NCBI RefSeq assembly: GCF_000702305.1
Contig: NZ_JNLC01000010.1
Span: forward strand, 496,001 to 560,000
Direction: 5' to 3'
From: Allobosea sp. 117
GTDB lineage: Bacteria > Pseudomonadota > Alphaproteobacteria > Rhizobiales > Xanthobacteraceae
Length of the DNA stretch: 64,000 bases
Under the pieces are notes generated by a model that saw nothing but the letters and a program-made list of their open reading frames with translations, had not been told where the DNA came from and made no database searches. How positions within the stretch are numbered: the first letter of the stretch is position 1; every line of letters begins with the position of its first letter. A program made the translations under genes and the position numbers. Positions 7,680 to 18,142 of this stretch are shown here, piece after piece.

Positions 7680-9415
7680 CGTTCCGCGTATCCGAGTCCG
7701 CCGCGCCGACGGCGCCTGCGCTGCCGGTCTTCCTCAAGCGCGCCTGGCGTTCGAGCTCGCTGACGCGCCTCGCCAGCCTCGTGCTTTTCGCGGCGCTGGT
7801 GGCCTGGGTGCTCGCCGTCTTCCGCGACTACGGCATCAGCAATGACGAGCCGGTGCAGCACACTTACGGCCAGCTTCTCTGGGCCTGGTACGAGAGCGGG
7901 TTTTCGGACACCCGCGCCTTCCACTACATCAACCTCTATCTCTATGGCGGCCTGTTCGACCTGATCGCCGCCGGCCTCGACGGCCATGTGCCGCTCGAGA
8001 CCTATGAGCTGCGCCATCTGCTGTCGGCGAGCTTCGGCCTCGTCGGCCTCCTCGGCGTCTGGCGGCTCGGCCGGCTGCTCGGCGGCGAGAAGGTCGGCAT
8101 CGCCGCCTCCGTGCTGCTGGCCTTCACCGGCATGTATGGCGGCGCCATGTTCACCCACACCAAGGACGTGCCCTTCGCCGCCGCCATGGTGTGGAGCCTC
8201 TATTTCACGACGCTGGTGGCGCATCGCCTGCCGGAGCTGCCGTCCTGGCGGACGGTGGCCGGCCTTGGCCTTGCGGTCGGCTGCGCGCTCGGGCTGCGGG
8301 TCGGCGGTGTCTTCGCCGTGCTCTATCTCGGCGTGACGATGGCCGCCGGGGCGCTCCTGCTCGGCGATATCCGCCTGTTCGGGCGCCTCGTGCTGCGGCT
8401 GTTGCCGGCCGGCGCGCTCGCCTATGCCGTCATGGCGGTGACATGGCCCTGGTCGGTGATGCCGCCGACCAACCTGTTCACGGCGATGGGCACGTTCAGC
8501 AATTTCGGCTTCGATCTGAAGACGCTGATCAATGGCCGGGAGGTGCTGATCGACCAAGTGCCGGGCACCTACATGTCGGAATATCTGCTGATCAAGCTGC
8601 CCGAGGTGACGCTGCTCGGCCTCTTCGTGGCGATCCCGTTCGCGCTCGCCTTCGTCGGGTCGGGGCTGCGGCGTGGAGGAGCGGACTGGCGCTGGCGCCT
8701 CGTCCTCGTTCTGCCCCTCGCGCTCTCGCTCGCCGTGCCGGTGGCGTTCACGCTGCTCGACCATCCCCCGCTCTATAACGGCATCCGCCATTTCCTGTTC
8801 GTGCTCCCGAGCGCCAGCCTCATCGCCGCGCTGGGTCTGAAGGCGGGCTGGCGCTGGATGCTCTCGCGTTCGGCGCCGCTCGGCTTCGCCTTCGCCAGCA
8901 TCGCCCTCGGGCTGTTCCTGTTCAACGCGACGAATTTCGTGCGCCTGCATCCCTTCGAATATGTGAGCTACAACCAGCTCGTCGGCGGCGTCGCGGGTGC
9001 GGCTGGCCGCTTCGAGGGCGATTACTGGTCGACCAGCCTGCGGCAGGCGGCGCTCGAATTGCGCCGCGGCATCGAGCAGGAACCCAATCCGACCGGTAAG
9101 CCCTATGAGGTCGCGATCTGCGCCGAGGATCAGCAGGTCAAGGACCTGCTCGGGCCGCGCCTCGAACTCATCGACGACTGGGACAAGGCGGATTTCCTGC
9201 TCACCGCCACCAATATCGGCTGCGACAATCTCGTACCGGGCATGACCTATCGCACCATCAGCCGTCTGGGCGTTCCGCTGGCCATGGTGGTGGATATGCG
9301 TGCCCGCCACGAGCCGGTGATCGAGCCGCTGCCCTGGGACGACGACGAGAACCCCGAGACGCCGCCGGTCGCCTTTGACGGACCCGGCTCGGCGCTCGTG
9401 GCGAGCCGCAAATAG
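7676..9415 (+). CDS. GT-C fold membrane glycosyltransferase (GT39-like)
   Basis: 579 aa from GTG 7676, overlapping the GtrB-like stop by four bases. About ten hydrophobic segments follow a short cytoplasmic N-terminus, and an acidic pair sits in the first periplasmic loop (NDEPVQHTYGQ), as expected for GT-C enzymes such as ArnT or PMT. A soluble C-terminal domain (about residues 430-579) follows. In Gtr systems the third gene transfers the flipped lipid-linked sugar onto an outer target such as O-antigen; that is the likely role here. Target and sugar unknown; this gene is the least conserved of such sets. Confidence 0.75.
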   Translation: MTFRVSESAAPTAPALPVFLKRAWRSSSLTRLASLVLFAALVAWVLAVFRDYGISNDEPVQHTYGQLLWAWYESGFSDTRAFHYINLYLYGGLFDLIAAGLDGHVPLETYELRHLLSASFGLVGLLGVWRLGRLLGGEKVGIAASVLLAFTGMYGGAMFTHTKDVPFAAAMVWSLYFTTLVAHRLPELPSWRTVAGLGLAVGCALGLRVGGVFAVLYLGVTMAAGALLLGDIRLFGRLVLRLLPAGALAYAVMAVTWPWSVMPPTNLFTAMGTFSNFGFDLKTLINGREVLIDQVPGTYMSEYLLIKLPEVTLLGLFVAIPFALAFVGSGLRRGGADWRWRLVLVLPLALSLAVPVAFTLLDHPPLYNGIRHFLFVLPSASLIAALGLKAGWRWMLSRSAPLGFAFASIALGLFLFNATNFVRLHPFEYVSYNQLVGGVAGAAGRFEGDYWSTSLRQAALELRRGIEQEPNPTGKPYEVAICAEDQQVKDLLGPRLELIDDWDKADFLLTATNIGCDNLVPGMTYRTISRLGVPLAMVVDMRARHEPVIEPLPWDDDENPETPPVAFDGPGSALVASRK

Positions 9416-9423
9416 AGGCCGCC

Positions 9424-9834
9424 ATGACGCTCGCCCGCCTGCGCCACTTCCTGCTGTTCGCCGCTCTCGGGGCGGTGGGGACGGTGGCGCATTACGCGGT
9501 GCTGATCGGCCTCGTCAGCGGCGCGGGCTTCGGCCCGGTGGTTGGCGCGACGGCGGGGTTCCTCACCGGCGCGCTGGTGAACTACCTGCTGAGCCGCGCG
9601 GTGGTCTTCCGCGGCTCTTCCAGCCCGCACCATGAGGCGGCGGCGAAGTTCCTGCTCGTCGCCGGCGTCGGGCTTGTGCTGAACGCGGCGCTGATGGCGC
9701 TGCTCACGAGCTTCGGCGTGCCCTATATCCTCGCCCAGATCGGCATCACCGCCCTGCTGGTCGTCTGGCACTATGCCGGCAACCTGCTCTGGACCTTCCG
9801 GACGGATTCCCCGGCCGCGCCGGCGGCGCATTGA
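9424..9834 (+). CDS. GtrA-family membrane protein
   Basis: 136 aa with four hydrophobic segments typical of the GtrA/DPMS family (FLLFAALGAVGTVAHYAVL, AGFLTGALVNYLLSRAVVF, KFLLVAGVGLVLNAALMALL, ALLVVWHYAGNLLWTFRT). GtrA proteins are thought to flip undecaprenyl-phosphate sugars made by GtrB. It starts eight bases after the GT39-like stop, in the same operon. Arg-rich loops with LSRAVVFR and the closing WTFR are family hallmarks. Confidence 0.88.
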   Translation: MTLARLRHFLLFAALGAVGTVAHYAVLIGLVSGAGFGPVVGATAGFLTGALVNYLLSRAVVFRGSSSPHHEAAAKFLLVAGVGLVLNAALMALLTSFGVPYILAQIGITALLVVWHYAGNLLWTFRTDSPAAPAAH

Positions 9835-9905
9835 GATATCCGGCCTCTCCCGCGCGTTCCCCATTCTCCCCTAAATATCGTTCGCGATAAAATCGCCCGG
9901 CGGGG

Positions 9906-9934
9906 CTGGCGTGTTGCACTTTGGCCACCCATAT
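9906..9934 (+). promoter_or_regulatory. weak RpoH-like (sigma-32) promoter candidate
   Basis: CCATAT at 9929-9934 fits the alphaproteobacterial RpoH -10, and CTGGCG at 9906-9911 matches three of six bases of the CTTGAA -35 with a 17-base spacer. It would place the transcript start at the base of the hairpin at 9939, giving a leader of about 45 bases. The -35 is poor, so this is tentative. Confidence 0.3.
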
Positions 9935-9937
9935 CCC

Positions 9938-9984
9938 GCTCGCAGGTTCCGACGGCGTATAGGTCGGCCTGTGAGGAGCTTCAC
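9938..9984 (+). promoter_or_regulatory. candidate RNA thermometer covering the hsp20 ribosome binding site
   Basis: The leader folds into one hairpin: 9939-9946 pairs with 9968-9975 over eight bases (one G-U pair), a TT bulge, then CCGAC 9949-9953 with GTCGG 9963-9967 around a nine-base loop. The Shine-Dalgarno GAGGAG is at 9973-9978, six bases before the ATG, so its first half is buried in the stem. Hsp20 genes of rhizobia are known to carry ROSE-type thermometers; this leader is shorter than a classical ROSE element. Confidence 0.55.
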
Positions 9985-10410
9985 ATGAAGAAGACGGACC
10001 CCCGCGCCTGGATGTGGTCGGATGCGCTCGAAATGCTGTCGCGCGCCGAGCGGCTGCATCGCCAGATGTTCCAGCCCGCGGCAGCGAATGCGCCCCAGTC
10101 GGCGCGGCGCCATGCGCCGTGCTGGGAGCCACCGGTCGATGTGCTCGAGACCGAGCGTGAACTGCTCGTCCTCGCCGCGCTTCCCGGCGTCAACCCGAAC
10201 CATATCCACGTCGCGATCAATGGCGGCGTATTGCTGATCTCCGGCGAGCGTGTTCTGCCGCCGCAGCTACGCACCGCGACCATTCACCGGATGGAGCTGC
10301 CGCAGGGCCGCTTCGAGCGACAGGTGGCCTTGCCGCCCGGCCGCTACGAGGTGACCCGGCCGACCGTCCTCGATGGCTGCCTCGCCATTGTCCTGCGCAA
10401 GACCGTCTGA
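9985..10410 (+). CDS. Hsp20 / alpha-crystallin small heat shock protein
   Basis: 141 aa. The alpha-crystallin domain spans about residues 48-141: WEPPVDVLETERELLVLAAL, HIHVAINGGVLLISGER and a final strand LDGCLAIVLRKTV with the IVL motif. The N-terminal arm is short and rich in Arg and Met. Small heat shock proteins hold unfolding proteins for refolding or degradation. The gene is 13 bases ahead of lon in an operon, so chaperone and protease are made together. Control by the leader hairpin and possibly RpoH is inferred. Confidence 0.9.
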   Translation: MKKTDPRAWMWSDALEMLSRAERLHRQMFQPAAANAPQSARRHAPCWEPPVDVLETERELLVLAALPGVNPNHIHVAINGGVLLISGERVLPPQLRTATIHRMELPQGRFERQVALPPGRYEVTRPTVLDGCLAIVLRKTV

Positions 10411-10423
10411 TTGGGGGCCCGAA

Positions 10424-12871
<2,448 letters not shown>

Positions 12872-12901
12872 TCCGGGTGCCATACGCCGAGGCAAGCAAA
12901 G

Positions 12902-12938
12902 CGCCGGCCGTTCCGAAAGGAGCGGCCGGCGTTTCTTT
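12902..12938 (+). terminator. rho-independent terminator after lon
   Basis: CGCCGGCCGTTCC (12902-12914) pairs with GGAGCGGCCGGCG (12919-12931) with one G-T mismatch around a GAAA tetraloop, followed by TTTCTTT. Confidence 0.85.
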
Positions 12939-13093
12939 GTCCGATTCAGCATACCGAAGTTTATATTCGCGATATCAACCTATGAATCGGATGACCATGC
13001 GCCTGATTCCGGCGGGATCGGCGCCCGACTACATTCCAATCGTCAAGTTGATCGAGGCAATCGCGCTCTCGACGGAGACATTGGAGACGTCAA

Positions 13094-13273
13094 ATGATCA
13101 CCAAGACTGTGTCTGCCCTGCTCGCCCTCGGCATCGTCGCCTTCCCGCTGGTCGCCAATGCGGCGCCGCGCGTGGTCGAGGGCCGCAACGCGACCTATAC
13201 CAACCAGGCCGCCCAGAACGGCGCCGACGCCATCCTCCTGCAGTCGCAGGGCAACGCCCGCTCCAGCCACTGA
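13094..13273 (+). CDS. small secreted protein, 59 aa
   Basis: Starts at ATG 13094 with GGAG upstream at good spacing. A classical signal peptide (MITKTVSALLALGIVAFPLV) ends at ANA followed by AP, leaving a mature peptide of about 36 residues that is rich in N, Q and A (NATYTNQAAQNGADAIL). No Cys and no known motif. It is a likely periplasmic or secreted small protein of unknown role. It has its own leader between two terminator-like hairpins, so it is probably a single-gene unit. Confidence 0.65.
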   Translation: MITKTVSALLALGIVAFPLVANAAPRVVEGRNATYTNQAAQNGADAILLQSQGNARSSH

Positions 13274-13293
13274 GCGGCATGGACGGCCCATGG

Positions 13294-13329
13294 CCTGCCC
13301 TCGCGCCGTCGTCCGGCGTGAAGGGCAGG
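13294..13329 (+). terminator. terminator-like hairpin
   Basis: CCTGCCCT (13294-13301) pairs with AGGGCAGG (13322-13329), with an inner GC-rich stem CGCCG/CGGCG. It lies 20 bases after the small secreted protein. There is no clear T-run. Confidence 0.35.
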
Positions 13330-13374
13330 TCCGCCTTCCGGAGCATCACGAATGTCCGGCGTCGGCCGCTTCGC

Positions 13375-13539
13375 TCAGCTTGCCGCGTCGCCCATGACGT
13401 GGATCAGCGTGCGGACCTGGGCGATCGCCTCGGCGATCCTTCCGGCGAGTTCGGGATTCGGCTTCTCGCTTTCGTGAACGCGCCGCTCTTCGGCGATCTC
13501 GAGCAGGAGTTCGATCGCCTTTCGCATCTGCATGTCCAT
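13375..13539 (-). CDS. small hypothetical protein, 54 aa
   Basis: Starts at ATG 13539 (MDMQMRKAIELLLEIAEERR) behind GGGGGAG at usable spacing. The sequence is almost entirely helical and charged, with AGRIAEAIAQVRTLIHVMGDAAS at the C-terminus. No signal peptide, membrane segment or DNA-binding motif is evident, and I do not recognise a family. It faces the 91-residue gene at 13731 in divergent orientation. Possibly a small dimeric cytoplasmic protein; function unknown. Confidence 0.55.
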   Translation of the reverse strand: MDMQMRKAIELLLEIAEERRVHESEKPNPELAGRIAEAIAQVRTLIHVMGDAAS

Positions 13540-13730
13540 TTGAACGTCTCCCCCGTTCAATGTCCTCGGCGTGTCACAACGCACGAGGTTGCCGTTGCGT
13601 TCACTATGCCGGGTTTCGTCTCGAAGCTGCACCCCTCCCGCAAAAAGGGGCGTACGAATCTCCGCCCCGGTGATATTCCTCGGGCCGGCTTCCCCGCCGG
13701 AGCCGCTGTTCCCAACCGGAGGAGATGATC

Positions 13731-14006
13731 GTGACCTCGCCTTTCGACACCTGGGAAAAGGATGCCGGCGGCCATCTCAAGGTATGGCCGATGCTCGGCT
13801 TCACCACCGCCCTGTTCGGCCGCGACGCTGTCGGCCTGCGCATCGAGATCGGCACGGCGCAGCCCAAGCCCGGCGAGCAGGTGCCCGCGCTCCAGCTCGT
13901 CCTGCAGCCGCAGCAGGTCCGCCAGCTCGCCGATGCGCTGGCCGAGGCCGAGGCACGCCTTGCCGATGCCCGCTTCGCGGCGGCCACGCCGGGCGGCAAC
14001 GCCTGA
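13731..14006 (+). CDS. hypothetical protein, 91 aa
   Basis: GTG 13731 is chosen because GGAGG lies eight bases upstream; the ATG at 13725 is only two bases from it. The product begins MTSPFDTWEKDAGGHLKVWP and contains FTTALFGRDAVGLRIEIGTA and VPALQLVLQPQQVRQLADAL, a mixed alpha/beta small protein with a helical, Ala-rich tail. The pattern suggests an uncharacterised cytoplasmic protein; I cannot name the family. It precedes gnd by 50 bases on the same strand and may share its transcript. Confidence 0.6.
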   Translation: MTSPFDTWEKDAGGHLKVWPMLGFTTALFGRDAVGLRIEIGTAQPKPGEQVPALQLVLQPQQVRQLADALAEAEARLADARFAAATPGGNA

Positions 14007-14056
14007 TCGCCCGATCACACTCATCAGCCAAGACTCCCACCAGCCAAGAGGACACG

Positions 14057-15490
14057 ATGGCAGAGCTCGCGGATATCGGCGTGTACGGCCTCGCGACCAT
14101 GGGCGCGAACCTCGCCCGCAACGCCGCCGGCAAGGGTTTCGGCGTCGCCGTCTACAACCGCAATCCGGCCCGCACGCAGGCGCTGATCGCCGAGCATGGC
14201 GGGGAGGGGCGTTTCGCGCCGGCGGAAGGTATCGCCGAGTTCGTAGCAGTGATCGCCCGCCCGCGGCCGATCATGATCATGGTGAAGGCCGGCGCTCCGG
14301 TGGACGACGTGATCGCCGAGCTGCTGCTGCACCTTGATCCCGGCGACATCATCATCGACGGCGGCAATTCGCTTTTCACCGACACCAAGCGCCGCCACGA
14401 CGCGCTGAAGGAGCAGGGCTTCCGCTTTCTCGGCGTCGGCGTCTCCGGCGGCGAGGAGGGGGCGCTCACCGGCCCGTCCATGATGCCGGGCGGCGAGCGC
14501 GAGGCTTATGATCGGGTCGCGCCGATCTTCACCCGCATGGCCGCGCAGGTCGATGCCGAGCCCTGCTGCACCTATATCGGCCCGGACGGCGCCGGCCATT
14601 ACGTGAAGATGGTGCACAACGGCATCGAATATGCCGACATGCAGCTCATCGCCGAGGCCTATGACCTGCTGAAGACCCTCTACGGGCTCGAAGCGCCGGC
14701 CATCGCCGACATATTCGCCGAATGGAACAAGGGCGAGCTCGACTCCTACCTCATCGAGAGCACGGCCGAGGTGCTGCGCAAGGTCGACGCGGCGACCGGC
14801 AGGCCGCTGGTCGACGTCATCACCGACGAGGCCGAACAGAAGGGCACCGGGCTCTGGACCGCCAAGTCGGCGCTCGATCTCGGCGTGCCGCTCACCGCCA
14901 TCACCGAGGCGGTGTTCGCCCGCGTGCTGTCGAGCCGGCGCGCCCAGCGCATCGAGGCGGAAAAGCTGCTCGCCCATCCGGCGCCCGTGATCAAGGCGCC
15001 GACCGCGGAGGATATCGCCGCCATAAGGGACGGGCTCTATGCCTCCAAGATTATCGCCTATGCGCAGGGCTTCCAGGAGATGGCGGTCGCCTCCACCGAA
15101 TATGGCTGGGATTTGAGGTTCGGCGAGCTCGCCACCATATGGCGCGGCGGCTGCATCATCCGCGCCCGCTTCCTCAACCGCATCCGCGAGGCCTATGCCG
15201 GTGGCGGCGAGGTGGTGAACCTGCTGTTCGAGCCCTATTTCCGCGACGCCGTGACCAAGGCCGAGCCGAACTGGCGCCGGGTCGTGGTGCGCGCGGTCGA
15301 GGCAGGGGTGCCGGTGCCGGCCTTCTCCTCGGCGCTTGCCTATTATGACGGCCTCAGACGCGCCCGCGGACCGGCCAACCTGCTGCAGGGGCTGCGCGAT
15401 TATTTCGGAGCGCACACCTATGGCCGGCTCGACCGGCCGGGCAAGTTCCACACCCGCTGGGCGCAGGACGGCACCGAGGTGCCGACGTGA
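14057..15490 (+). CDS. gnd: 6-phosphogluconate dehydrogenase, decarboxylating
   Basis: 477 aa, the usual length. An N-terminal Rossmann fold (GVYGLATMGANLARNAAGKG, then YNRNPART) binds NADP. The 6PGDH signature is IDGGNSLFTDTKRR, followed by GVGVSGGEEGALTGPSMMPG, and the C-terminal all-helical domain ends in the substrate-binding tail (LLQGLRDYFGAHTYGR). It oxidises 6-phosphogluconate to ribulose 5-phosphate, CO2 and NADPH in the pentose phosphate pathway. AGAGGA precedes the ATG. No zwf or pgl is nearby. Confidence 0.95.
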   Translation: MAELADIGVYGLATMGANLARNAAGKGFGVAVYNRNPARTQALIAEHGGEGRFAPAEGIAEFVAVIARPRPIMIMVKAGAPVDDVIAELLLHLDPGDIIIDGGNSLFTDTKRRHDALKEQGFRFLGVGVSGGEEGALTGPSMMPGGEREAYDRVAPIFTRMAAQVDAEPCCTYIGPDGAGHYVKMVHNGIEYADMQLIAEAYDLLKTLYGLEAPAIADIFAEWNKGELDSYLIESTAEVLRKVDAATGRPLVDVITDEAEQKGTGLWTAKSALDLGVPLTAITEAVFARVLSSRRAQRIEAEKLLAHPAPVIKAPTAEDIAAIRDGLYASKIIAYAQGFQEMAVASTEYGWDLRFGELATIWRGGCIIRARFLNRIREAYAGGGEVVNLLFEPYFRDAVTKAEPNWRRVVVRAVEAGVPVPAFSSALAYYDGLRRARGPANLLQGLRDYFGAHTYGRLDRPGKFHTRWAQDGTEVPT

Positions 15491-15525
15491 GGGCGACACG
15501 CCCAATGCCCCGATAGCCAGCGCAT

Positions 15526-15633
15526 CGTCATCCTGAGGTGCGAGCGTCAGCGAGCCTCGAAGGATGGTGGACGGCCAGTGCGGTGCAAGCATCCTTCGAG
15601 GCTCGACCTTTGGTCGAGCACCTCAGGATGACG
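15526..15633. repeat. 108-bp imperfect inverted repeat (CGTCATCC family)
   Basis: The ends CGTCATCCTGAGGTGC and GCACCTCAGGATGACG are perfect 16-base inverted repeats, and inside them AGCCTCGAAGGATG pairs with CATCCTTCGAGGCT. This kind of intergenic element is common in Hyphomicrobiales genomes. A diverged copy lies at 33793-33894. Here it sits between convergent genes (gnd and the SAF oxidoreductase). Confidence 0.85.
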
Positions 15634-15657
15634 GCGCGCGAGGGTGTCAGATCGTGA

Positions 15658-16992
15658 CTACGCCGCCAGATATTGCGCGTCGGCCTGATCCAGCCGGCGG
15701 CGGATCTGTGTCACGACGAGCTGCTCGTCCGGCGCGCAATTGTCGTAGGTGAGCGCCTCGCCGGCCTTGATCGGCTTCAGCACCCGCGCCTTCTCGGCGA
15801 GGCCGAGCGGCAGCGCGAAGCCGTCGCGCGCGTCACGCCAGCTCATCGTGTAGCCGCGATAATCGTATTCGCCGATCTTGCCGAGGGTCTGGCCGGGGCT
15901 GAGGTCCCGCTTGGCCAGTGCCGTGCATTCGGCGACGGGATAGTCCAGCACCTCCATGTCCGGCTGGCGGTGCAGCACCGCGCGGGCAGCGGAAAGCGGC
16001 ACTTCGAGGCTGGTGAGGTGGAACGGACGGATCAGCGCGAAGCACGGCCCCGGCCCGACCTTGAGGTCGGCGATGCGCTCGATCACCCGCGGATGACGCG
16101 GCTTCACGATGCAGAACACGCCCGGCGCCACGCCCTTGCCGAGGGTGAAGTCGACCACCCCCGAGCGGTTGAGGATGCCGCCATCCGCCTTGGTGCACAG
16201 CACCTGCGCCAGTTCCTCGCGATCCGCCTTCGGCCCATGCATGCCCGGTACGTCCGGTACCAGCCCGGTCGCATTGGCGAGCGCGGTCATCTCGACCATG
16301 GTCTTGGAGCCGTCGACGAATTCGACCAGCATGCGCGGGTTCATGTTGCGCGCGCGCGCCTCCTCGGCGAACTCGTCCGGGGTGGCGTCGATCTTGAAGG
16401 TGTTGTTCTTCGCCTTGCCGGCGCACACGATCTCGAAGCCGAGCGCCTGCGCGAAGCTGATGAGCTCGATGGTCGAGGCCGGCTCGTCGCCGGCGGCGCC
16501 GGTCAGCACCACGCCGGCCTTGTGCGCCTCCTCCTTCAGATAGCGCCCGATGGTGATGTCCGCCTCGACGCTGAGCAGCACCACATGCTTGCCGTTGCGG
16601 ATCGCCTCCAGCGAGACGATGGTGCCCATATTCGGGCTCCCGGTGGCGTCGATCACGACGTCGATGTGCCCGGCCGCGCACATGGCGCGGTAGTCGTCCG
16701 TCACGGCGATCTTGCCGGTCTCGATGGCACGCTGGATATCGGCGGGAGACGAGGCCGCCACCACGTCGTCGCGGGAATGGCCGGCCATAAGCGCCGCGTC
16801 GATCACCGCCTGCGGGTTGAGCTCGCATACCGCGCCGATCCGCATGCCCGGCATCAGCGCCGCCTGCACGATCAGGTCCGTGCCCATCTGCCCGGCGCCG
16901 GCGAGCCCCAATGTGATCGGCCCGCGCTTCTCGGCATGGGCGGCGAGTTCGGCCGCGAGGCCGGTGCGGACGATTCCGCTATTGGCGAACAT
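15658..16992 (-). CDS. NAD(P)-dependent oxidoreductase with C-terminal SAF domain (COG4091-like)
   Basis: 444 aa from ATG 16992. The N-terminal Rossmann domain (LGLAGAGQMGTDLIVQA) resembles homoserine dehydrogenase; VVIDATGSPNMGTIVSLEAI and LTGAAGDEPASTIELI follow. The C-terminus has an SAF-like beta-clip (LAKRDLSPGQTLGKIGEYDYRG). Proteins of this layout are called predicted homoserine dehydrogenases but sit in carbon-catabolic clusters rather than threonine operons, so a dehydrogenase/epimerase role on a sugar acid or similar is more likely. It lies 103 bases downstream of a SorC regulator on the same strand, which supports a catabolic role. Substrate unknown. Confidence 0.8.
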   Translation of the reverse strand: MFANSGIVRTGLAAELAAHAEKRGPITLGLAGAGQMGTDLIVQAALMPGMRIGAVCELNPQAVIDAALMAGHSRDDVVAASSPADIQRAIETGKIAVTDDYRAMCAAGHIDVVIDATGSPNMGTIVSLEAIRNGKHVVLLSVEADITIGRYLKEEAHKAGVVLTGAAGDEPASTIELISFAQALGFEIVCAGKAKNNTFKIDATPDEFAEEARARNMNPRMLVEFVDGSKTMVEMTALANATGLVPDVPGMHGPKADREELAQVLCTKADGGILNRSGVVDFTLGKGVAPGVFCIVKPRHPRVIERIADLKVGPGPCFALIRPFHLTSLEVPLSAARAVLHRQPDMEVLDYPVAECTALAKRDLSPGQTLGKIGEYDYRGYTMSWRDARDGFALPLGLAEKARVLKPIKAGEALTYDNCAPDEQLVVTQIRRRLDQADAQYLAA

Positions 16993-17095
16993 CAGGCGTA
17001 TTCCTTCCCTCGGACGCGGCACGCCGGCGCGCGGCAGGCGTTCCACGCCTCTTGGGTAGACGACATTGCGGCGACGTCAATCGTTCTGTTGCGGC

Positions 17096-18118
17096 TCAGC
17101 CGGCCGCGCCGACGCGCGCGAGCACCGCGTCGGCGGTGATCTCGTCGGTGATGAACACCGTGGGGCGCAGCAGCCGCAGGGCGCCGATTACCGCATCCAC
17201 CTTGTCCGGTCCTCCGGAGGTGAGGATGCGCTCCGGCGTCGCCGTCAGCGTCTCGACCGGGATCGACATGACGCGGCGGTTGATCGGATGGTCGATCACC
17301 CGCCCGTCAATGTCGATGAAGTTGTAGATCACGTCGCCGACCGCGCCCGCGGCGATCAGCGAGTCCCAGTCGGCGGGCGAGAAGAAGCCGAAGCGCTGCG
17401 CGGTGCTCGAGGACGCCATCTCGCCGACGCTGAGCACCACGGCGTCCATTTCACGCGCCAGCGCATAGACCGTGCCGAGGCCGCAGCGCTCGATCAGCGC
17501 CTGCTTGGTCTCGACGCTGTCGACCAGGGCGGGCGCAGCGATCAGATGGCAGTCGGCCTGGAACATGCGGGCGAACTGCCAGGCGAATTCAGCGGGGTTG
17601 TACTGCCGCGCCTTGGTGATGCCGCCGAGCAGCGAGATCACCGACAGGTTGCTGACCTGCCTCTCGTCGACCGAGCCGAGCGCGCGCATCAGCGTACGTC
17701 CCCAGCCGAAGCCGATCTTCATGTCCGAGCGGATGAGGTCCGACAGATACTGCCCGGTCGCCGCTCCGATGGCGGCGGTGGGGTCGGCGTCCGGCGCGGA
17801 GATCGGGGCCACTACCGCCTCGCGCAGGCCGAACGCCTTCTGCAGGCCGATCTCGAGCCGCGGCAGCTCGGCGATCTCGCGGCTCAGCGTGATCTTCACC
17901 TCGTTGAGGCTGCGCGCGTCCGCCAGCATGCGCACCACCGTGACGCGGCCGATGTCGAGCGCCTCGGCGATGGCGCTCTGCGTCATGCCCTCGACGTAGT
18001 ACATCCAGGCGGCCCTGAGCCGCAGCCGCGACGAGCGCCGCCCGACCGCGCCGAGGTCGGTGACGGGCTCCGGCCCGGCGGTCTCGTCCGGCTTCTTCAT
18101 GGTTGCGCGTTCGGACAT
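17096..18118 (-). CDS. SorC-family sugar-binding transcriptional regulator
   Basis: 340 aa from ATG 18118 (MSERATMKK; ATG 18100 also possible). The N-terminal HTH is about residues 30-72 (LRAAWMYYVEGMTQSAIAEA, LDIGRVTVVRMLADARSLNE). The rest is the SorC sugar-binding domain with IGFGWGRTLMRALGSVDER, VISLLGGITKARQYN and FNFIDIDGRV-like blocks (YNFIDIDGRVIDHPINRR). These regulators bind phosphorylated sugars. The next gene on the same strand, the SAF oxidoreductase, is the obvious target. A two-hairpin repeat sits just upstream of its start. Confidence 0.88.
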   Translation of the reverse strand: MSERATMKKPDETAGPEPVTDLGAVGRRSSRLRLRAAWMYYVEGMTQSAIAEALDIGRVTVVRMLADARSLNEVKITLSREIAELPRLEIGLQKAFGLREAVVAPISAPDADPTAAIGAATGQYLSDLIRSDMKIGFGWGRTLMRALGSVDERQVSNLSVISLLGGITKARQYNPAEFAWQFARMFQADCHLIAAPALVDSVETKQALIERCGLGTVYALAREMDAVVLSVGEMASSSTAQRFGFFSPADWDSLIAAGAVGDVIYNFIDIDGRVIDHPINRRVMSIPVETLTATPERILTSGGPDKVDAVIGALRLLRPTVFITDEITADAVLARVGAAG

Positions 18119-18142
18119 CGGCAGGTGTTCCAACCTCGGGCT

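Noticed and set aside
13375..14006. Toxin-antitoxin pair from two small divergent genes
   Set aside because: The genes are divergent, not overlapping or in an operon, and neither has a recognisable toxin or DNA-binding domain.
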